This document shows positions 35,032-44,651 of a stretch of DNA of 64,000 nt, in pieces. Location of the stretch: positions 1 through 64,000 of the forward strand of contig NZ_JAHLPR010000013.1 in the NCBI RefSeq assembly GCF_018918005.1, written 5' to 3'. A program made the translations under genes and the position numbers. The DNA is from Paenibacillus sp. MSJ-34 (GTDB taxonomy: Bacteria > Bacillota > Bacilli > Paenibacillales > Paenibacillaceae). The notes below the pieces were generated by a model. That model saw only the letters and a list, made by a program, of their open reading frames with translations. It searched no databases and was not told the DNA's origin. Each line of letters begins with the position of its first letter. The stretch's first letter is position 1.

Positions 35032-36339
35032 TTACTTTACTTCTTTGGCCGGTTTGATGAGGAAGAACGTCAGGCCGAGCGCGATAAACGAAAGAATCGA
35101 AACGGTGATAAAGATCTTCTGATTCGATATGCCCATCATCCATCCGAACAAGGGCGGGCCGAACGCGACGCCGAGAAAGCGCAGGCTGCTGTAAAGCGAT
35201 GTAATCATGCCGCGCTGCGACTTCTCCACCGAGCCGGTGATCATCGTGTTCAAGCAAGGGAGGAGAAATCCGGTTCCAATGCTGCTGATCGTAAGCAGCC
35301 CGATGAATACGTAAATGTTCCGGAAGAAGAAGATGGACAATCCGAAGGCCAACGTCATCATGGCCAGGCCGATATTCATGAGCCAGCGCATAAGCAGCCC
35401 GTTCTTCTTAATGACGCTGCCGGTAATGTAGGCGCTCGTCACCATCGCCAGCAGTGGAATGGCGAGCACGAGACCTTTGACGACGCCGTCGATATTGTAG
35501 GGCGGCTTTTCCAATATATTCGACAAATAGAACAAGATGCCGAACAAAATAAATAACGCCAACGCTCCGGCGAGAAACGAAGTGATGAGCCAGCGGCCTT
35601 TTTCGCGAAAAATATCGCCGATCGTCTTGACGTACGTGCCGAGCGGCATCGGATCTTTTTGTTTTTTGGGTTCTTTGATGAGCCAGATGATTGCGACTAG
35701 CGATAGGGCGCAAAAGACGGGAAAAGCGAAAAACGAAGCGTACCATACGATTAAGGCCAGCAGCGAGCCTAGAATCGGACTGATGACTTTCCCTGCGCCG
35801 TTGGACGCTTCCGTTAATCCAAGCGCCTTGCTCTCCGTCGCGTCCTTGTACATATCGCCGATGAGCGCCATCGCGATCGGGGCGGTGCCGGCCGCTCCCA
35901 AGCCTTGAATGGCCCGGGCCGTGATCAGGACGGCGTATGAATTCCAAACCGCTCCGAAACCGGCCAAAATGCCTGCTGCGCCGTAGATGATCAATGCGGG
36001 AATCATGACCGCCTTGCGGCTGAAACGGTCGGATAAGTATCCGGCGATCGGAATGACGATACCGGCCGTTACGGAAAACAATGTAATAACCAAGCTGCTC
36101 TGAAATTGGGATATGCCCATATGCCGCTTCATGTCCGGCAATATAGGAACGAGCATGGAGTTTCCGAGCACAAGCACGAGCGGGACGGAAGCCAAGGCAA
36201 TAAATTGCCATACGAGCCCTTTGCCGGCTCCTTCCGGTTCCGCCGACGATTCGGACCGGGACGTTTGGTTCTCCTCATTCCCTGCGTCGATGTCGCTTTC
36301 GAACGATATCAGAAGTTTTCTTGATTTTGTTTTCGCCAT
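35032..36339 (-). CDS. MFS multidrug-type efflux transporter
   Basis: 435 residues: a polar acidic N-terminal extension (about 40 residues) and 12 transmembrane helices. Family motifs include GYLSDRFSRKAV (loop 2-3), and RAIQGLGAAGTAPIAMALIGD, resembling the motif C/Bmr-type antiporter region. The second half has KGLVLAIPLLAMV and PLFGWMMG. The likely class is the drug:H+ antiporter group including TetA(L)/Bmr3-like exporters. It precedes a MerR gene on the same strand, about 125 bases apart, consistent with regulator-exporter pairing. Confidence 0.87.
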   Translation of the reverse strand: MAKTKSRKLLISFESDIDAGNEENQTSRSESSAEPEGAGKGLVWQFIALASVPLVLVLGNSMLVPILPDMKRHMGISQFQSSLVITLFSVTAGIVIPIAGYLSDRFSRKAVMIPALIIYGAAGILAGFGAVWNSYAVLITARAIQGLGAAGTAPIAMALIGDMYKDATESKALGLTEASNGAGKVISPILGSLLALIVWYASFFAFPVFCALSLVAIIWLIKEPKKQKDPMPLGTYVKTIGDIFREKGRWLITSFLAGALALFILFGILFYLSNILEKPPYNIDGVVKGLVLAIPLLAMVTSAYITGSVIKKNGLLMRWLMNIGLAMMTLAFGLSIFFFRNIYVFIGLLTISSIGTGFLLPCLNTMITGSVEKSQRGMITSLYSSLRFLGVAFGPPLFGWMMGISNQKIFITVSILSFIALGLTFFLIKPAKEVK

Positions 36340-36431
36340 GACTCAGACCTCTCTTGTTGCTTTCTTCATAAGCATACATTTACTGTTCCCGCAACAGAGG
36401 AACGGCATTCTTCAAAAAAGTTTTGGCAATG

Positions 36432-36461
36432 TTTGAAAAGATCATGAAGTAAAGGGTACAA
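36432..36461 (+). promoter_or_regulatory. Probable promoter of the thioredoxin-like gene
   Basis: TTGAAA and TACAAT are separated by 18 bases, about 30 bases before the start codon. Confidence 0.5.
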
Positions 36462-36493
36462 TAGTAAATAAAAAAGCGTGAAGAGGAATGGCG

Positions 36494-37027
36494 ATGAAAC
36501 GAAATGTATTGATCGTATTGGCAATCGTGGCTTTGGCGTGCGTAGCGTTCGTCCAGAACAAAAGCGGGCTTGAAGCCAAGGCGCTGCCGACCGAGACCGG
36601 ACCGCAAAAGGATATGCTGGCCCCGTCGTTCAGCTTGAAAGGGCTTGACGGCGAGACTTACAACGTTGGGGGCCGGAGCGATAAAGTGCTGATGCTTAAT
36701 TTTTGGGCGTCATGGTGTTCTCCATGCAAAGCGGAAGCGCCCGATTTGAAATATTTGTACGAGAAATACAAGGATCAATTCGATTTATATTCCGTCAATG
36801 TAACGAAATACGATAAGCCCGACAAAGCGAAGGCGTTCGTAGACGAGTACGGCTTGACCAATCCGATCTTAATGGATGAGAACGGGGATGTGTACCAAAC
36901 GTATCGCGGCATTGCTTTCCCTACCAATTTTTTGATTGACAAGAACGGGGTAGTTCGCGAGGTGATCGTCGGAATAAAACCGGTTAAAGAACTTGAGCGC
37001 ATCGTGCAAAAATTAATAAAAGAGTAA
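36494..37027 (+). CDS. Thiol-disulfide oxidoreductase, ResA/TlpA type
   Basis: 177 residues with an N-terminal signal-anchor (about residues 3-20) and an extracytoplasmic thioredoxin domain. The active site is WASWCSPCKAEAPD (CxxC, about residues 77-80), with FPTNFLIDKNGVV giving the cis-Pro region. ResA-type proteins reduce apocytochrome c or other cell-surface disulfides, but no ccs or cyt c genes are nearby, so the partner is unknown. The ATG at 36494 is better spaced from GAGG than one six bases earlier. Confidence 0.9.
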   Translation: MKRNVLIVLAIVALACVAFVQNKSGLEAKALPTETGPQKDMLAPSFSLKGLDGETYNVGGRSDKVLMLNFWASWCSPCKAEAPDLKYLYEKYKDQFDLYSVNVTKYDKPDKAKAFVDEYGLTNPILMDENGDVYQTYRGIAFPTNFLIDKNGVVREVIVGIKPVKELERIVQKLIKE

Positions 37028-37033
37028 AAAGAA

Positions 37034-37070
37034 AAAACCTTAAGGAAGGGAGCGGCTTCCTTAAGGTTTT
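37034..37070. terminator. Bidirectional terminator between resA-like gene and cimA
   Basis: AAAACCTTAAGGAAG pairs perfectly with CTTCCTTAAGGTTTT around a seven-base loop. Confidence 0.9.
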
Positions 37071-37084
37071 GCTATTGGTGCGGC

Positions 37085-38701
37085 TTAATGGTTTACCAAA
37101 CCAAGGCGCAGCGTGTCGTCGGATTTGACGAATTCGTTCTTGGTTTGGCCGAGCATCGCGTAACGGAAGCTGTCCACGAGCGCTTCCCAACTCGCTTCGA
37201 TAATGTTCGTCGATACGCCGACCGTATTCCAGGAATTGTGGAAATCGGTCGATTCGATCAGCACGCGCACTTTGGCGGCCGTCGCATCCTGGTCGTCCAT
37301 GACGCGCACCTTGTAATCGGACAAGTGCATATCCTTTAACGAAGGGTAGTATTGCAGCAGCGCCTTTCTGAGCGCGTTGTCGAGCGCGTTGACGGGACCG
37401 TTGCCTTCGGCGGCCGTATATACGCAGTCTCCGTCGATATTAATTTTGACGATCGCCTCCGACAGGAAAGGACGGTCATGCGATTTCTCGACAATTACTT
37501 TGAACGATTCCAAGGTAAACACATGCTTGATTTGCCCGCTCGCTTCCCGCAGGAGAAGTTCCAGCGAAGCGTCGGCGCCTTCGAATTTATAGCCTTGATG
37601 CTCCAAATCTTTAATTTTTTCCATAATTTTCTTCGTTTGCGCATTGTTCGAATCGAGCTTGACGCCGAGTTCCTGCGCCTTCGATACGATATTGCTTTGG
37701 CCGGCCAACTCGGAGATTAATATCCGCTGCTTGTTGCCGACTTTCTCCGGCTCGATATGTTCGTAAGTGCGCGGATCCTTCATAATGGCCGAGACGTGAA
37801 TGCCGCCTTTGTGGGCGAATGCGGCATTGCCGACATAGGGTTGGTTAACCGGCATATGCACATTGGCGATTTCGCTGACGTACCGCGCAACGTTCGTTAA
37901 TTGGGCCAACTGTTTTTCATCGATGCATGCGTAGTTCATTTTCAATTGCAAGTTCGGAATGATCGAGCAGAGATTGGCGTTTCCGCATCGTTCGCCATAG
38001 CCGTTGATCGTGCCTTGCACTTGGCGGGCTCCCGCCTGCACGGCCGCAAGCGTATTCGCAACCGCCAATTCGCAATCGTTATGCGTATGGATCCCAAGTT
38101 TGATCTTTACTTCATTCGATACCGTCGTGACGATCCGGCCGATCTCGCCAGGCAGCGTACCGCCGTTCGTATCGCACATGACGACCCAATCCGCCCCGGC
38201 TTCCTGGGCTTTGCGCACAACGGAAAGCGCGTATTCCGGATTGTTCTTGTATCCGTCGAAGAAATGCTCCGCATCCAACATCACTTCCAGCCCGTTCTGC
38301 TTCAAGAAAGCGATGGAATCGTAAATCATGGCCAAGTTTTCTTCCAGCGTCGTTTGCAGGGCGGTATGCACATGGAAATCCCATGATTTGCCGACGAGTG
38401 TGGCCGCTTTCACGCCCGATTCGACGATGCGGTTCAAATTGGCGTCCTGATGGGCGAGCGTGTTCTTGCGCCGCGTGCTGCCGAAAGCGGTTAATTTCGC
38501 CTGCAGCTTCATTTGCTGCGCCCGTTTGAAAAATTCGATGTCTTTACCGTTGCTGCCCGGATTGCCGCCTTCAATATAATGAACACCAAGAGTGTCTAAT
38601 TTTTGTGCAATTTTCAGCTTGTCGTCCGCGGACAAACTGATGCCTTCGCCTTGCGTGCCGTCCCGGAGGGTGGTATCGAAGATCGCGATTTCGGTTGGCA
38701 T
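37085..38701 (-). CDS. cimA: (R)-citramalate synthase
   Basis: A 538-residue enzyme of the HMGL/LeuA family that condenses pyruvate and acetyl-CoA to (R)-citramalate, giving a threonine-independent route to isoleucine. The N-terminal motif FDTTLRDGTQGEGI (about residues 8-21), the GIHTHNDCELAVAN metal-binding block and QVQGTINGYGERCGNANL are characteristic of the CimA subgroup. The C-terminal third is the LeuA-type allosteric domain. Start has AAGGAGG upstream. No T-box is visible. It is a single-gene unit. Confidence 0.93.
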   Translation of the reverse strand: MPTEIAIFDTTLRDGTQGEGISLSADDKLKIAQKLDTLGVHYIEGGNPGSNGKDIEFFKRAQQMKLQAKLTAFGSTRRKNTLAHQDANLNRIVESGVKAATLVGKSWDFHVHTALQTTLEENLAMIYDSIAFLKQNGLEVMLDAEHFFDGYKNNPEYALSVVRKAQEAGADWVVMCDTNGGTLPGEIGRIVTTVSNEVKIKLGIHTHNDCELAVANTLAAVQAGARQVQGTINGYGERCGNANLCSIIPNLQLKMNYACIDEKQLAQLTNVARYVSEIANVHMPVNQPYVGNAAFAHKGGIHVSAIMKDPRTYEHIEPEKVGNKQRILISELAGQSNIVSKAQELGVKLDSNNAQTKKIMEKIKDLEHQGYKFEGADASLELLLREASGQIKHVFTLESFKVIVEKSHDRPFLSEAIVKINIDGDCVYTAAEGNGPVNALDNALRKALLQYYPSLKDMHLSDYKVRVMDDQDATAAKVRVLIESTDFHNSWNTVGVSTNIIEASWEALVDSFRYAMLGQTKNEFVKSDDTLRLGLVNH

Positions 38702-38830
38702 ATTGGACCTCCTTTGCTAGTCTTACATTTCATTCAAATGTATAATGAACTATTATAGCACTTGTTTTATGGAAAGTAGATAGTTCGTTCAAATTTTTTC
38801 ATAAAACGGTACGGGGGGGAGACCAGGGCG

Positions 38831-40123
38831 ATGAAAGTAAACGATTATTATCCGGTGCGCGGCCGAGTCATACTGCACGTCGATATGAACGCGTTTTACT
38901 GTTCGGTGCACGAGGCGGAACAGCCTGAATTGTACCGCGGCAAACCGACGGCGGTGGCCGGCAGCATCGAGCTTCGCAAAGGCATCATCGTAACTTGTTC
39001 GTATGCGGCGCGGCGCTTCGGCGTTCGGACGGGCATGACGGTAAGGGAAGCGTCCAAACTATGCCCCGAGCTGATCATTATCCCTCCCGACTTCCATTTG
39101 TACCGGCGTTATTCCAAAGCGTTCATGACGATCGCTTATTCCTATACGCCGCTCGTCGAAGCGACGTCGATCGACGAATGTTATATGGATATTACAGGCT
39201 CGAAGCAATTCGGCACTCCGTTGGAGATCGCTTCCGAATTGCAAAACCGCATTCGCCTCGAGTTGTCGTTGCCCTGTTCGATCGGAGTGGCGCCGAACAA
39301 GCTTTTAGCCAAAATGGCTTCGGATATGAAGAAACCGAACGGCATTTCCGTATTGCGCAAACGCGATATGGCCGGATTGATGTGGGACAAACCTTGCGGC
39401 GAAATGTTCGGCATCGGGCATAAAACGGCCCAGAAGCTGAAAAAGCTGCAAATCTACACGATCGGCCAGCTTGCCGCCGCGGACGAGAAGCGGCTTATCG
39501 ACGCCTTCGGCGTCGTCGGCACGTGGCTGAAGCAGGCGGCGAACGGGATCGACGAAGCTCCGGTCAATCCGCTGCGCGAGACGAATAAGTCGATCGGGCA
39601 TACAACGACGCTTCCGCAAGATATTAGCCGTCCGGAAGACGTCAGCCGCGTGATGCTGAACTTGGCGGATCAGGTGGCGCGCAGGCTGAGAAGACAGAAG
39701 CTGCTTGCCAAAACGGTGCAAATTACGATTCGGACGCCGGAAATGAAAACATTGACGCGTTCGGAAACGCTGCAGACCTTAACCGAGTCGGCGGATGATA
39801 TATACAAAACGGCATGCGCTCTATACGAGCGCCATTGGCCGGAGCAGCGTCCGGTCCGGCTGTTAGGAATTACGCTGCAAAATTTGAAGCCGAAAGCCGA
39901 ATCGGCGATTCAACTCGATTTGTTCGACTTTGAGAAGCAGCCGAAAAGAGAGCAATTAAACGAAACGATGGACCGGATTCGCGATAAATACGGGGAAAAT
40001 GCGATCGTGACGGCCGGAATGCTGGGCGACGATCCCTCCGCCTTGCTGCGCAACGATAAAGTGAGAGGCACCTCGCTGCAAATGGATTTCATCCGTAACG
40101 AGAAACTGGACACGGAAACGTAA
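38831..40123 (+). CDS. dinB: DNA polymerase IV (Y-family)
   Basis: A 430-residue error-prone translesion polymerase. The catalytic acids lie in ILHVDMNAFYCSVHEAE (about residues 17-33) and TSIDECYMDITG (about 115-126); the helix-hairpin-helix (GIGHKTAQKLKKLQIYTIGQLA) and little-finger domains follow. The beta-clamp motif may be the QLDLFDF segment near residue 360. GGGGGGAG precedes the ATG. No LexA box was seen in the 130 bases upstream. Confidence 0.95.
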   Translation: MKVNDYYPVRGRVILHVDMNAFYCSVHEAEQPELYRGKPTAVAGSIELRKGIIVTCSYAARRFGVRTGMTVREASKLCPELIIIPPDFHLYRRYSKAFMTIAYSYTPLVEATSIDECYMDITGSKQFGTPLEIASELQNRIRLELSLPCSIGVAPNKLLAKMASDMKKPNGISVLRKRDMAGLMWDKPCGEMFGIGHKTAQKLKKLQIYTIGQLAAADEKRLIDAFGVVGTWLKQAANGIDEAPVNPLRETNKSIGHTTTLPQDISRPEDVSRVMLNLADQVARRLRRQKLLAKTVQITIRTPEMKTLTRSETLQTLTESADDIYKTACALYERHWPEQRPVRLLGITLQNLKPKAESAIQLDLFDFEKQPKREQLNETMDRIRDKYGENAIVTAGMLGDDPSALLRNDKVRGTSLQMDFIRNEKLDTET

Positions 40124-40137
40124 ACATGTTACCTTGA

Positions 40138-40458
<321 letters not shown>

Positions 40459-40486
40459 TAGCCCGGTTATCATACGCATTTATCAT

Positions 40487-40521
40487 CCCTTTGTTTCTTT
40501 CGAGAAACGAGGGGGTTTTTT
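40487..40521 (+). terminator. Terminator after fer
   Basis: CCCTTTGTTTC pairs with GAAACGAGGGGG (imperfect) and is followed by TTTTTT. Confidence 0.8.
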
Positions 40522-40586
40522 ATTTGGCCCTTTTATCCGATAAATGAAGTAAACACCGAATCATCGGAATAAGAGGAGATCAAGCG

Positions 40587-41927
40587 ATGAACAGCTTTTT
40601 ATATTTGAAAAAATATGTGCAAAGCCATCCCGAAAACCGCATGGCTTGGTATTTGCTCGGCAAAGAATACGAAGCGGCCGGCGCGCTCGGCAAAGCGAAC
40701 TATTGTTATAATCAGGCGGGACAAGTGTACGAGGCGTTCGAATCGACGCAAATTCCCGCCGATTTGCTGCTGGGCTACGAAGAGCGTCTGCGGCGGAAAA
40801 TGGAGCGCATGCAGGACCGGAAGAAGCGGAGACGCTTCGTTTTGCTATTGCTGGCAATATTAGCTTTAATCTGCCTGCCTTCGGTAAGCGAGCAGCCTGA
40901 CCGTACCGTTACGGCATTGCCGGAAACGAAGCCTGCGGGCGCGAATCGGCCGGCGATCTATATCGCCGATATGCAGCGTTCCGAATGGACCAAGGACGCG
41001 CTATATCAAATGCTGCTGTCCCGAACGCCGTCGGAATCCGCTTTGCTGGTGCGGCTGAATAGCGAAGACGGCTGGCTGCTATGGGATCATCGGCCTGACG
41101 TCGCAGCGTCGATGGAGCGGGAAGAGGGAAGCGGGGCGGTCCGCCTGCAATCGTATGATCCCGCGGTTTGCTTATGCGAACCGGCCGAACCGGCCGCGTT
41201 CGAAGATATGGCGGCGCAATGGGCGGTGCGGCAGGAGCATCGGCTTGTGCTGCGATCGGCGATACTTAGTTTCCAAAGGGAGCATGGCCGATTGCCCGAA
41301 TCTTTGGAAGAACTGACAGGGCCTTATCCGCATAATACAATGTCGGGCATTACGCCGCCTATGCATACGATGTTCGCGTCGATCATCGCCGAGTTCGCGC
41401 GGCCCGGTAACGGATCGAGCGATTCGGTTCCTAGCGGAAATGCTGCCGCCGATCCGCAAAGCGCCGGGACGGAACAAGCCTTGCTGCAAGAACCGTTGCG
41501 AATTATTGTGGATAAGAACAATTACCGGCTGGCGGTCGTTAGCGGCAACGTGATGCTGCGCAATTATCCGATCGGTCTGGGAGGTTCGAAAACGCCGGAA
41601 GGATCGTTCGTCATTACCGAAAAAGTCGTCAATCCGAACGGATCCGCAACCGGCGAATTCGGCAGCCGCGGAATGACGCTTTCCGATACGGATTACGCGA
41701 TTCATGGGACGAATGAACCGGATAGCATCGGTCTGGACCGCTCCTTGGGATGTGTGCGCATGGGAAGAGAGGATTTGGAAGAATTGTTCGACCTTGTGCC
41801 GATCGGCACGGAAGTGATCATTAAAAAGGGAGTTCTGCCGGATCAGGAGAACGTTCCGAAACAACGTTTCCGGAGCGAGCAGCAGCATGACCAGACGAAC
41901 CCCCATAAAATCTATAGATGGTTATAA
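40587..41927 (+). CDS. L,D-transpeptidase (YkuD domain) with membrane anchor
   Basis: 446 residues: an N-terminal TPR-like helical region (about 1-70), one transmembrane segment (about 88-103), a variable extracellular region and a C-terminal YkuD catalytic domain. The catalytic pattern is YAIHGTNEPDSIGLDRSLGC (about 370-389) followed by VRMGRED; the Cys and His are in place. The domain links or modifies peptidoglycan by 3-3 cross-linking. The start has AGAGGAG upstream. The long non-catalytic insert distinguishes it from short spore-type YkuD proteins. Confidence 0.88.
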   Translation: MNSFLYLKKYVQSHPENRMAWYLLGKEYEAAGALGKANYCYNQAGQVYEAFESTQIPADLLLGYEERLRRKMERMQDRKKRRRFVLLLLAILALICLPSVSEQPDRTVTALPETKPAGANRPAIYIADMQRSEWTKDALYQMLLSRTPSESALLVRLNSEDGWLLWDHRPDVAASMEREEGSGAVRLQSYDPAVCLCEPAEPAAFEDMAAQWAVRQEHRLVLRSAILSFQREHGRLPESLEELTGPYPHNTMSGITPPMHTMFASIIAEFARPGNGSSDSVPSGNAAADPQSAGTEQALLQEPLRIIVDKNNYRLAVVSGNVMLRNYPIGLGGSKTPEGSFVITEKVVNPNGSATGEFGSRGMTLSDTDYAIHGTNEPDSIGLDRSLGCVRMGREDLEELFDLVPIGTEVIIKKGVLPDQENVPKQRFRSEQQHDQTNPHKIYRWL

Positions 41928-41930
41928 GTT

Positions 41931-42074
41931 CTATGACCCGTTTGAAAATACAAGGAGAAGCGTAACGACAATAACGAGCGCGGCAAAAATGCATCCCACC
42001 CAGATGAGCGCTTTCTTGTTTACCTCTTCCTTCGGTTTTTGGGCGATGGTAGGTGGCTTTCTTTTCGTGGACAT
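41931..42074 (-). CDS. Small single-helix membrane protein
   Basis: 47 residues: a basic N-terminus (MSTKRKPPTIAQKPKEE) and one hydrophobic helix (about residues 24-43), so inside-out orientation with a short external end. AGAGGT lies at a good distance from the ATG. The stop is three bases beyond the stop of the opposite-strand transpeptidase gene, so the two converge tightly. Function and family unknown. Confidence 0.6.
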   Translation of the reverse strand: MSTKRKPPTIAQKPKEEVNKKALIWVGCIFAALVIVVTLLLVFSNGS

Positions 42075-42257
42075 AATAAACGACCTCTTTCTTTCTAAAA
42101 TAAAAATAGGCTTACCCCTATTGTAATCGTTTTCCGCTTTATTTTCTACAATGGCTTGTGCGAAAGGGCGGACTTTTCTTTTTTGACGGAAAAAGATAAA
42201 CTGGTTAATGGAGAAAAACTTGCTGGCTGCAATTTTTGGGAACGGAGTTGGAGAACG

Positions 42258-43361
42258 TTGCTTTACCAAAATATACTTAAACCCCTTTTTTTTAAAATGG
42301 ATCCTGAGAAAGCGCATCATGTCGTGATAGGAGGATTACATACAGCGTCCAAAATTCCGGGAATGATTCCGATGCTGCGCGGAATGTACCATGTGAAGGA
42401 AACGGAGGATCTTGCCGTCGATTTATTCGGACTTCGCTTCCCTACCCCGATCGGGCTTGCCGCGGGATTGGATAAGAACGCTATCGCGGTCGAAGGCTTC
42501 TCTGCGATCGGTTTCGGTTTTATGGAAGTTGGAACGGTCACGCCGAAAGGCCAGCCGGGCAACGATTCGCCGCGTTTGTTCCGATTGACTCCCGACGAAG
42601 CCTTGATCAATCGAATGGGATTTAATAATGAAGGCGCCGAGGCGATGGCGCGGCAATTCGCCCGCTACAGGGAAAGGAAAATTCCCGTAGCGATCAATAT
42701 CGGCAAAAATAAAGCGACGCCGAACGAGCAGGCGTTTGCCGATTATCAATCTTGTATTCGGACATTATACCAATATGCGGATTTTTTCGTGGTCAATATC
42801 AGTTCGCCGAATACGCCGGATTTGCGGAATTTGCAGCATGGCAACGAATTGCGCGAACTGCTTCAAGCCGTTACAGAAGAAATGGACCTGCAGCGGAAGC
42901 GTCATTCCGATTCGGACAAAGCGGTGCTCGTGAAGATTGCCCCCGATGTGAACGACGCGGAGTTGGAATATATGATCGTCACCATCCAGGAAAGCGGCGT
43001 TTCCGGTATTATCGCGACCAATACCACCATTACGCGCGACGGTACGACGCATCCTAACGCCAAGGAAACGGGCGGATTGAGCGGGAAGCCGCTGCGGGAA
43101 CGGTCCACGGAAGTGATACGGCGAATTTATCGCCAAACGGAAGGAAAGCTGCCGATTATCGGTTCCGGAGGCGTATTCTCCGCCCGGGACGCATATGAGA
43201 AGATACGTGCCGGCGCAAGCCTGGTTGAAATCTATACGGCGCTAATATACGAAGGTCCCGGCATAAACCGCGAAGTTCATCGCGGGTTGAGAGAATTGTT
43301 GCAGCGCGACGGCTTTCGCCATATCTCCGAAGCTGTCGGCGCGGATGTCCGAGGGCATTAA
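42258..43361 (+). CDS. pyrD: Dihydroorotate dehydrogenase, quinone type (class 2)
   Basis: A 367-residue FMN enzyme that oxidises dihydroorotate, passing electrons to membrane quinone. An N-terminal helical extension (PLFFKMDPEKAHH...) marks class 2. The family motifs are GLAAGLDKNA, GFGFMEVGTVTPKGQPGN, INRMGFNNEG and VNISSPNTPDLRNLQ; the Ser in the last is the catalytic base. The TTG at 42258 is chosen for GGAG at ten bases. The pyr operon genes are not adjacent; many Bacilli use a class 1B PyrD instead. Confidence 0.93.
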   Translation: MLYQNILKPLFFKMDPEKAHHVVIGGLHTASKIPGMIPMLRGMYHVKETEDLAVDLFGLRFPTPIGLAAGLDKNAIAVEGFSAIGFGFMEVGTVTPKGQPGNDSPRLFRLTPDEALINRMGFNNEGAEAMARQFARYRERKIPVAINIGKNKATPNEQAFADYQSCIRTLYQYADFFVVNISSPNTPDLRNLQHGNELRELLQAVTEEMDLQRKRHSDSDKAVLVKIAPDVNDAELEYMIVTIQESGVSGIIATNTTITRDGTTHPNAKETGGLSGKPLRERSTEVIRRIYRQTEGKLPIIGSGGVFSARDAYEKIRAGASLVEIYTALIYEGPGINREVHRGLRELLQRDGFRHISEAVGADVRGH

Positions 43362-43409
43362 CTGCGATTGTACGTAGTGAGGTCTATTTGAGGTCGGGAG
43401 GTATCATGA

Positions 43410-44222
43410 ATGGACGGAAGAGATTGGGGTACGTTTTTGCTGCCTTACGAACAAACGGTGGAAGAATTGAAGGTCAAGTTCAAAACATTGCGCGCGGAAT
43501 TGAAAAGACGCGAGGAATACGCCCCGATCGAGTTTGTGACGGGCAGGGTGAAAAAAATTTCGAGCATCCTAGAAAAAGCGAAACGATTGAACGTATCGAT
43601 GGAAGATCTCGAGATCGGAATCGAGGATATCGCCGGCATTCGGATTATGTGCCAGTTCGTCGAAGACATTCATAGGGTGGCGGAATTGATTCGCGCGCGG
43701 CAAGACCTGAAATTAATATACGAGAAGGACTATATTACGAATTATAAGGAAAGCGGTTATCGCAGCTTCCATATGATCGTTGAATATCCGGTTCAAACCG
43801 CTTTAGGGTTGAAAAAAGTATTGGCGGAAATTCAAATTCGTACATTAGCCATGAATTTCTGGGCGACGATCGAACATTCGTTGAATTACAAATACAAAGA
43901 AAGCTTGCCCGATGAAATGCGCGAACGGCTGAAAAAAGCGGCGGAAGCGGCTTTTATTCTCGATAATGAAATGTCCTGCATCAGGCAAGAAATTATGGAG
44001 GCGCAAAAAAGCTTCGACGAACGCTCGAATCTTACGTCGAGAGTGTTGAATTTGATCCAAGTTCTATATTACTACCGCAGAGTCAACGAGGCCGCCCAGT
44101 TCCAGCAGCGCTTCAACGAATTATGGGAGCGGGACGACAATGAAGCGTTAAAAAAATTGCACGCAGAACTATTGGACGTTGTCGATGCTGCGAATAAAGG
44201 CAGGCGAAACGATGACGTATGA
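43410..44222 (+). CDS. relQ: Small alarmone (p)ppGpp synthetase, RelQ/YjbM type
   Basis: A 270-residue single-domain synthetase with no hydrolase, TGS or ACT domains. Synthetase motifs include TGRVKKISSILEKAKR, EDIAGIRIMCQFVEDI, YKESGYRSFHMIVEYP and AEIQIRTLAMNFWATIEH. RelQ proteins form tetramers activated by pppGpp and raise alarmone levels during envelope stress. GGAGG lies eight bases upstream of the ATG. The last 11 bases overlap the next gene, so translation is coupled. Confidence 0.93.
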   Translation: MDGRDWGTFLLPYEQTVEELKVKFKTLRAELKRREEYAPIEFVTGRVKKISSILEKAKRLNVSMEDLEIGIEDIAGIRIMCQFVEDIHRVAELIRARQDLKLIYEKDYITNYKESGYRSFHMIVEYPVQTALGLKKVLAEIQIRTLAMNFWATIEHSLNYKYKESLPDEMRERLKKAAEAAFILDNEMSCIRQEIMEAQKSFDERSNLTSRVLNLIQVLYYYRRVNEAAQFQQRFNELWERDDNEALKKLHAELLDVVDAANKGRRNDDV

Positions 44223-44610
44223 TCCGTTGTTTGTTCAATTCATCGTATATTTTAACGTAAAACGCGATTACTTCGAATGCCACGAAGTGATGGAGGAGCT
44301 TTGGCTGGAAGAAGGGCGGGACTTATTGTATCAGGGGCTTCTGCAAGTCGCCGTCGCTCTGTATCATCACCGCAACGGCAATATCTCAGGCGCAACGAAA
44401 TTGTTCCGCGGCGCCGTCGAGAAATTGGAGCGGTATCCTGAACGAATTCTAGGCATTGAATTGGGCCTGCTGCTGAACGATGCCCGTGCATACCTTGCCA
44501 AGCTGGAGCGATATGAAGAAGCTCCGTTCGCGCACTACGACCTGAACATCGTCATCGCCGATCCGCTGCTGGAACAAAACGTGCGCGCCACGGCGCTCGA
44601 AATGGAATGA
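44212..44610 (+). CDS. DUF309 domain protein
   Basis: A 132-residue helical protein with the family signature FVYF-like start (FIVYFNVKRDYFECHEVMEELW, about residues 10-31) and LLYQGLLQVAVALYHHRNGN. DUF309 proteins form a small helical bundle with a conserved acid/His set; function is unknown. The ATG lies 11 bases inside the end of relQ, so co-expression is implied. A strong terminator follows. Confidence 0.88.
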   Translation: MTYDPLFVQFIVYFNVKRDYFECHEVMEELWLEEGRDLLYQGLLQVAVALYHHRNGNISGATKLFRGAVEKLERYPERILGIELGLLLNDARAYLAKLERYEEAPFAHYDLNIVIADPLLEQNVRATALEME

Positions 44611-44614
44611 ACAA

Positions 44615-44651
44615 AAACAAACCGTTTCATCTTGGATGAAGCGGTTTGTTT
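44615..44651 (+). terminator. Terminator after relQ-DUF309
   Basis: AAACAAACCGTTTCATC pairs with GATGAAGCGGTTTGTTT around a three-base loop; T residues follow. Confidence 0.9.

Noticed and set aside
38702-38830. T-box or LexA box in the cimA-dinB intergenic region
   Set aside because: No T-box core sequence or specifier structure, and no GAAC-N4-GTTC palindrome, could be found in 130 bases.
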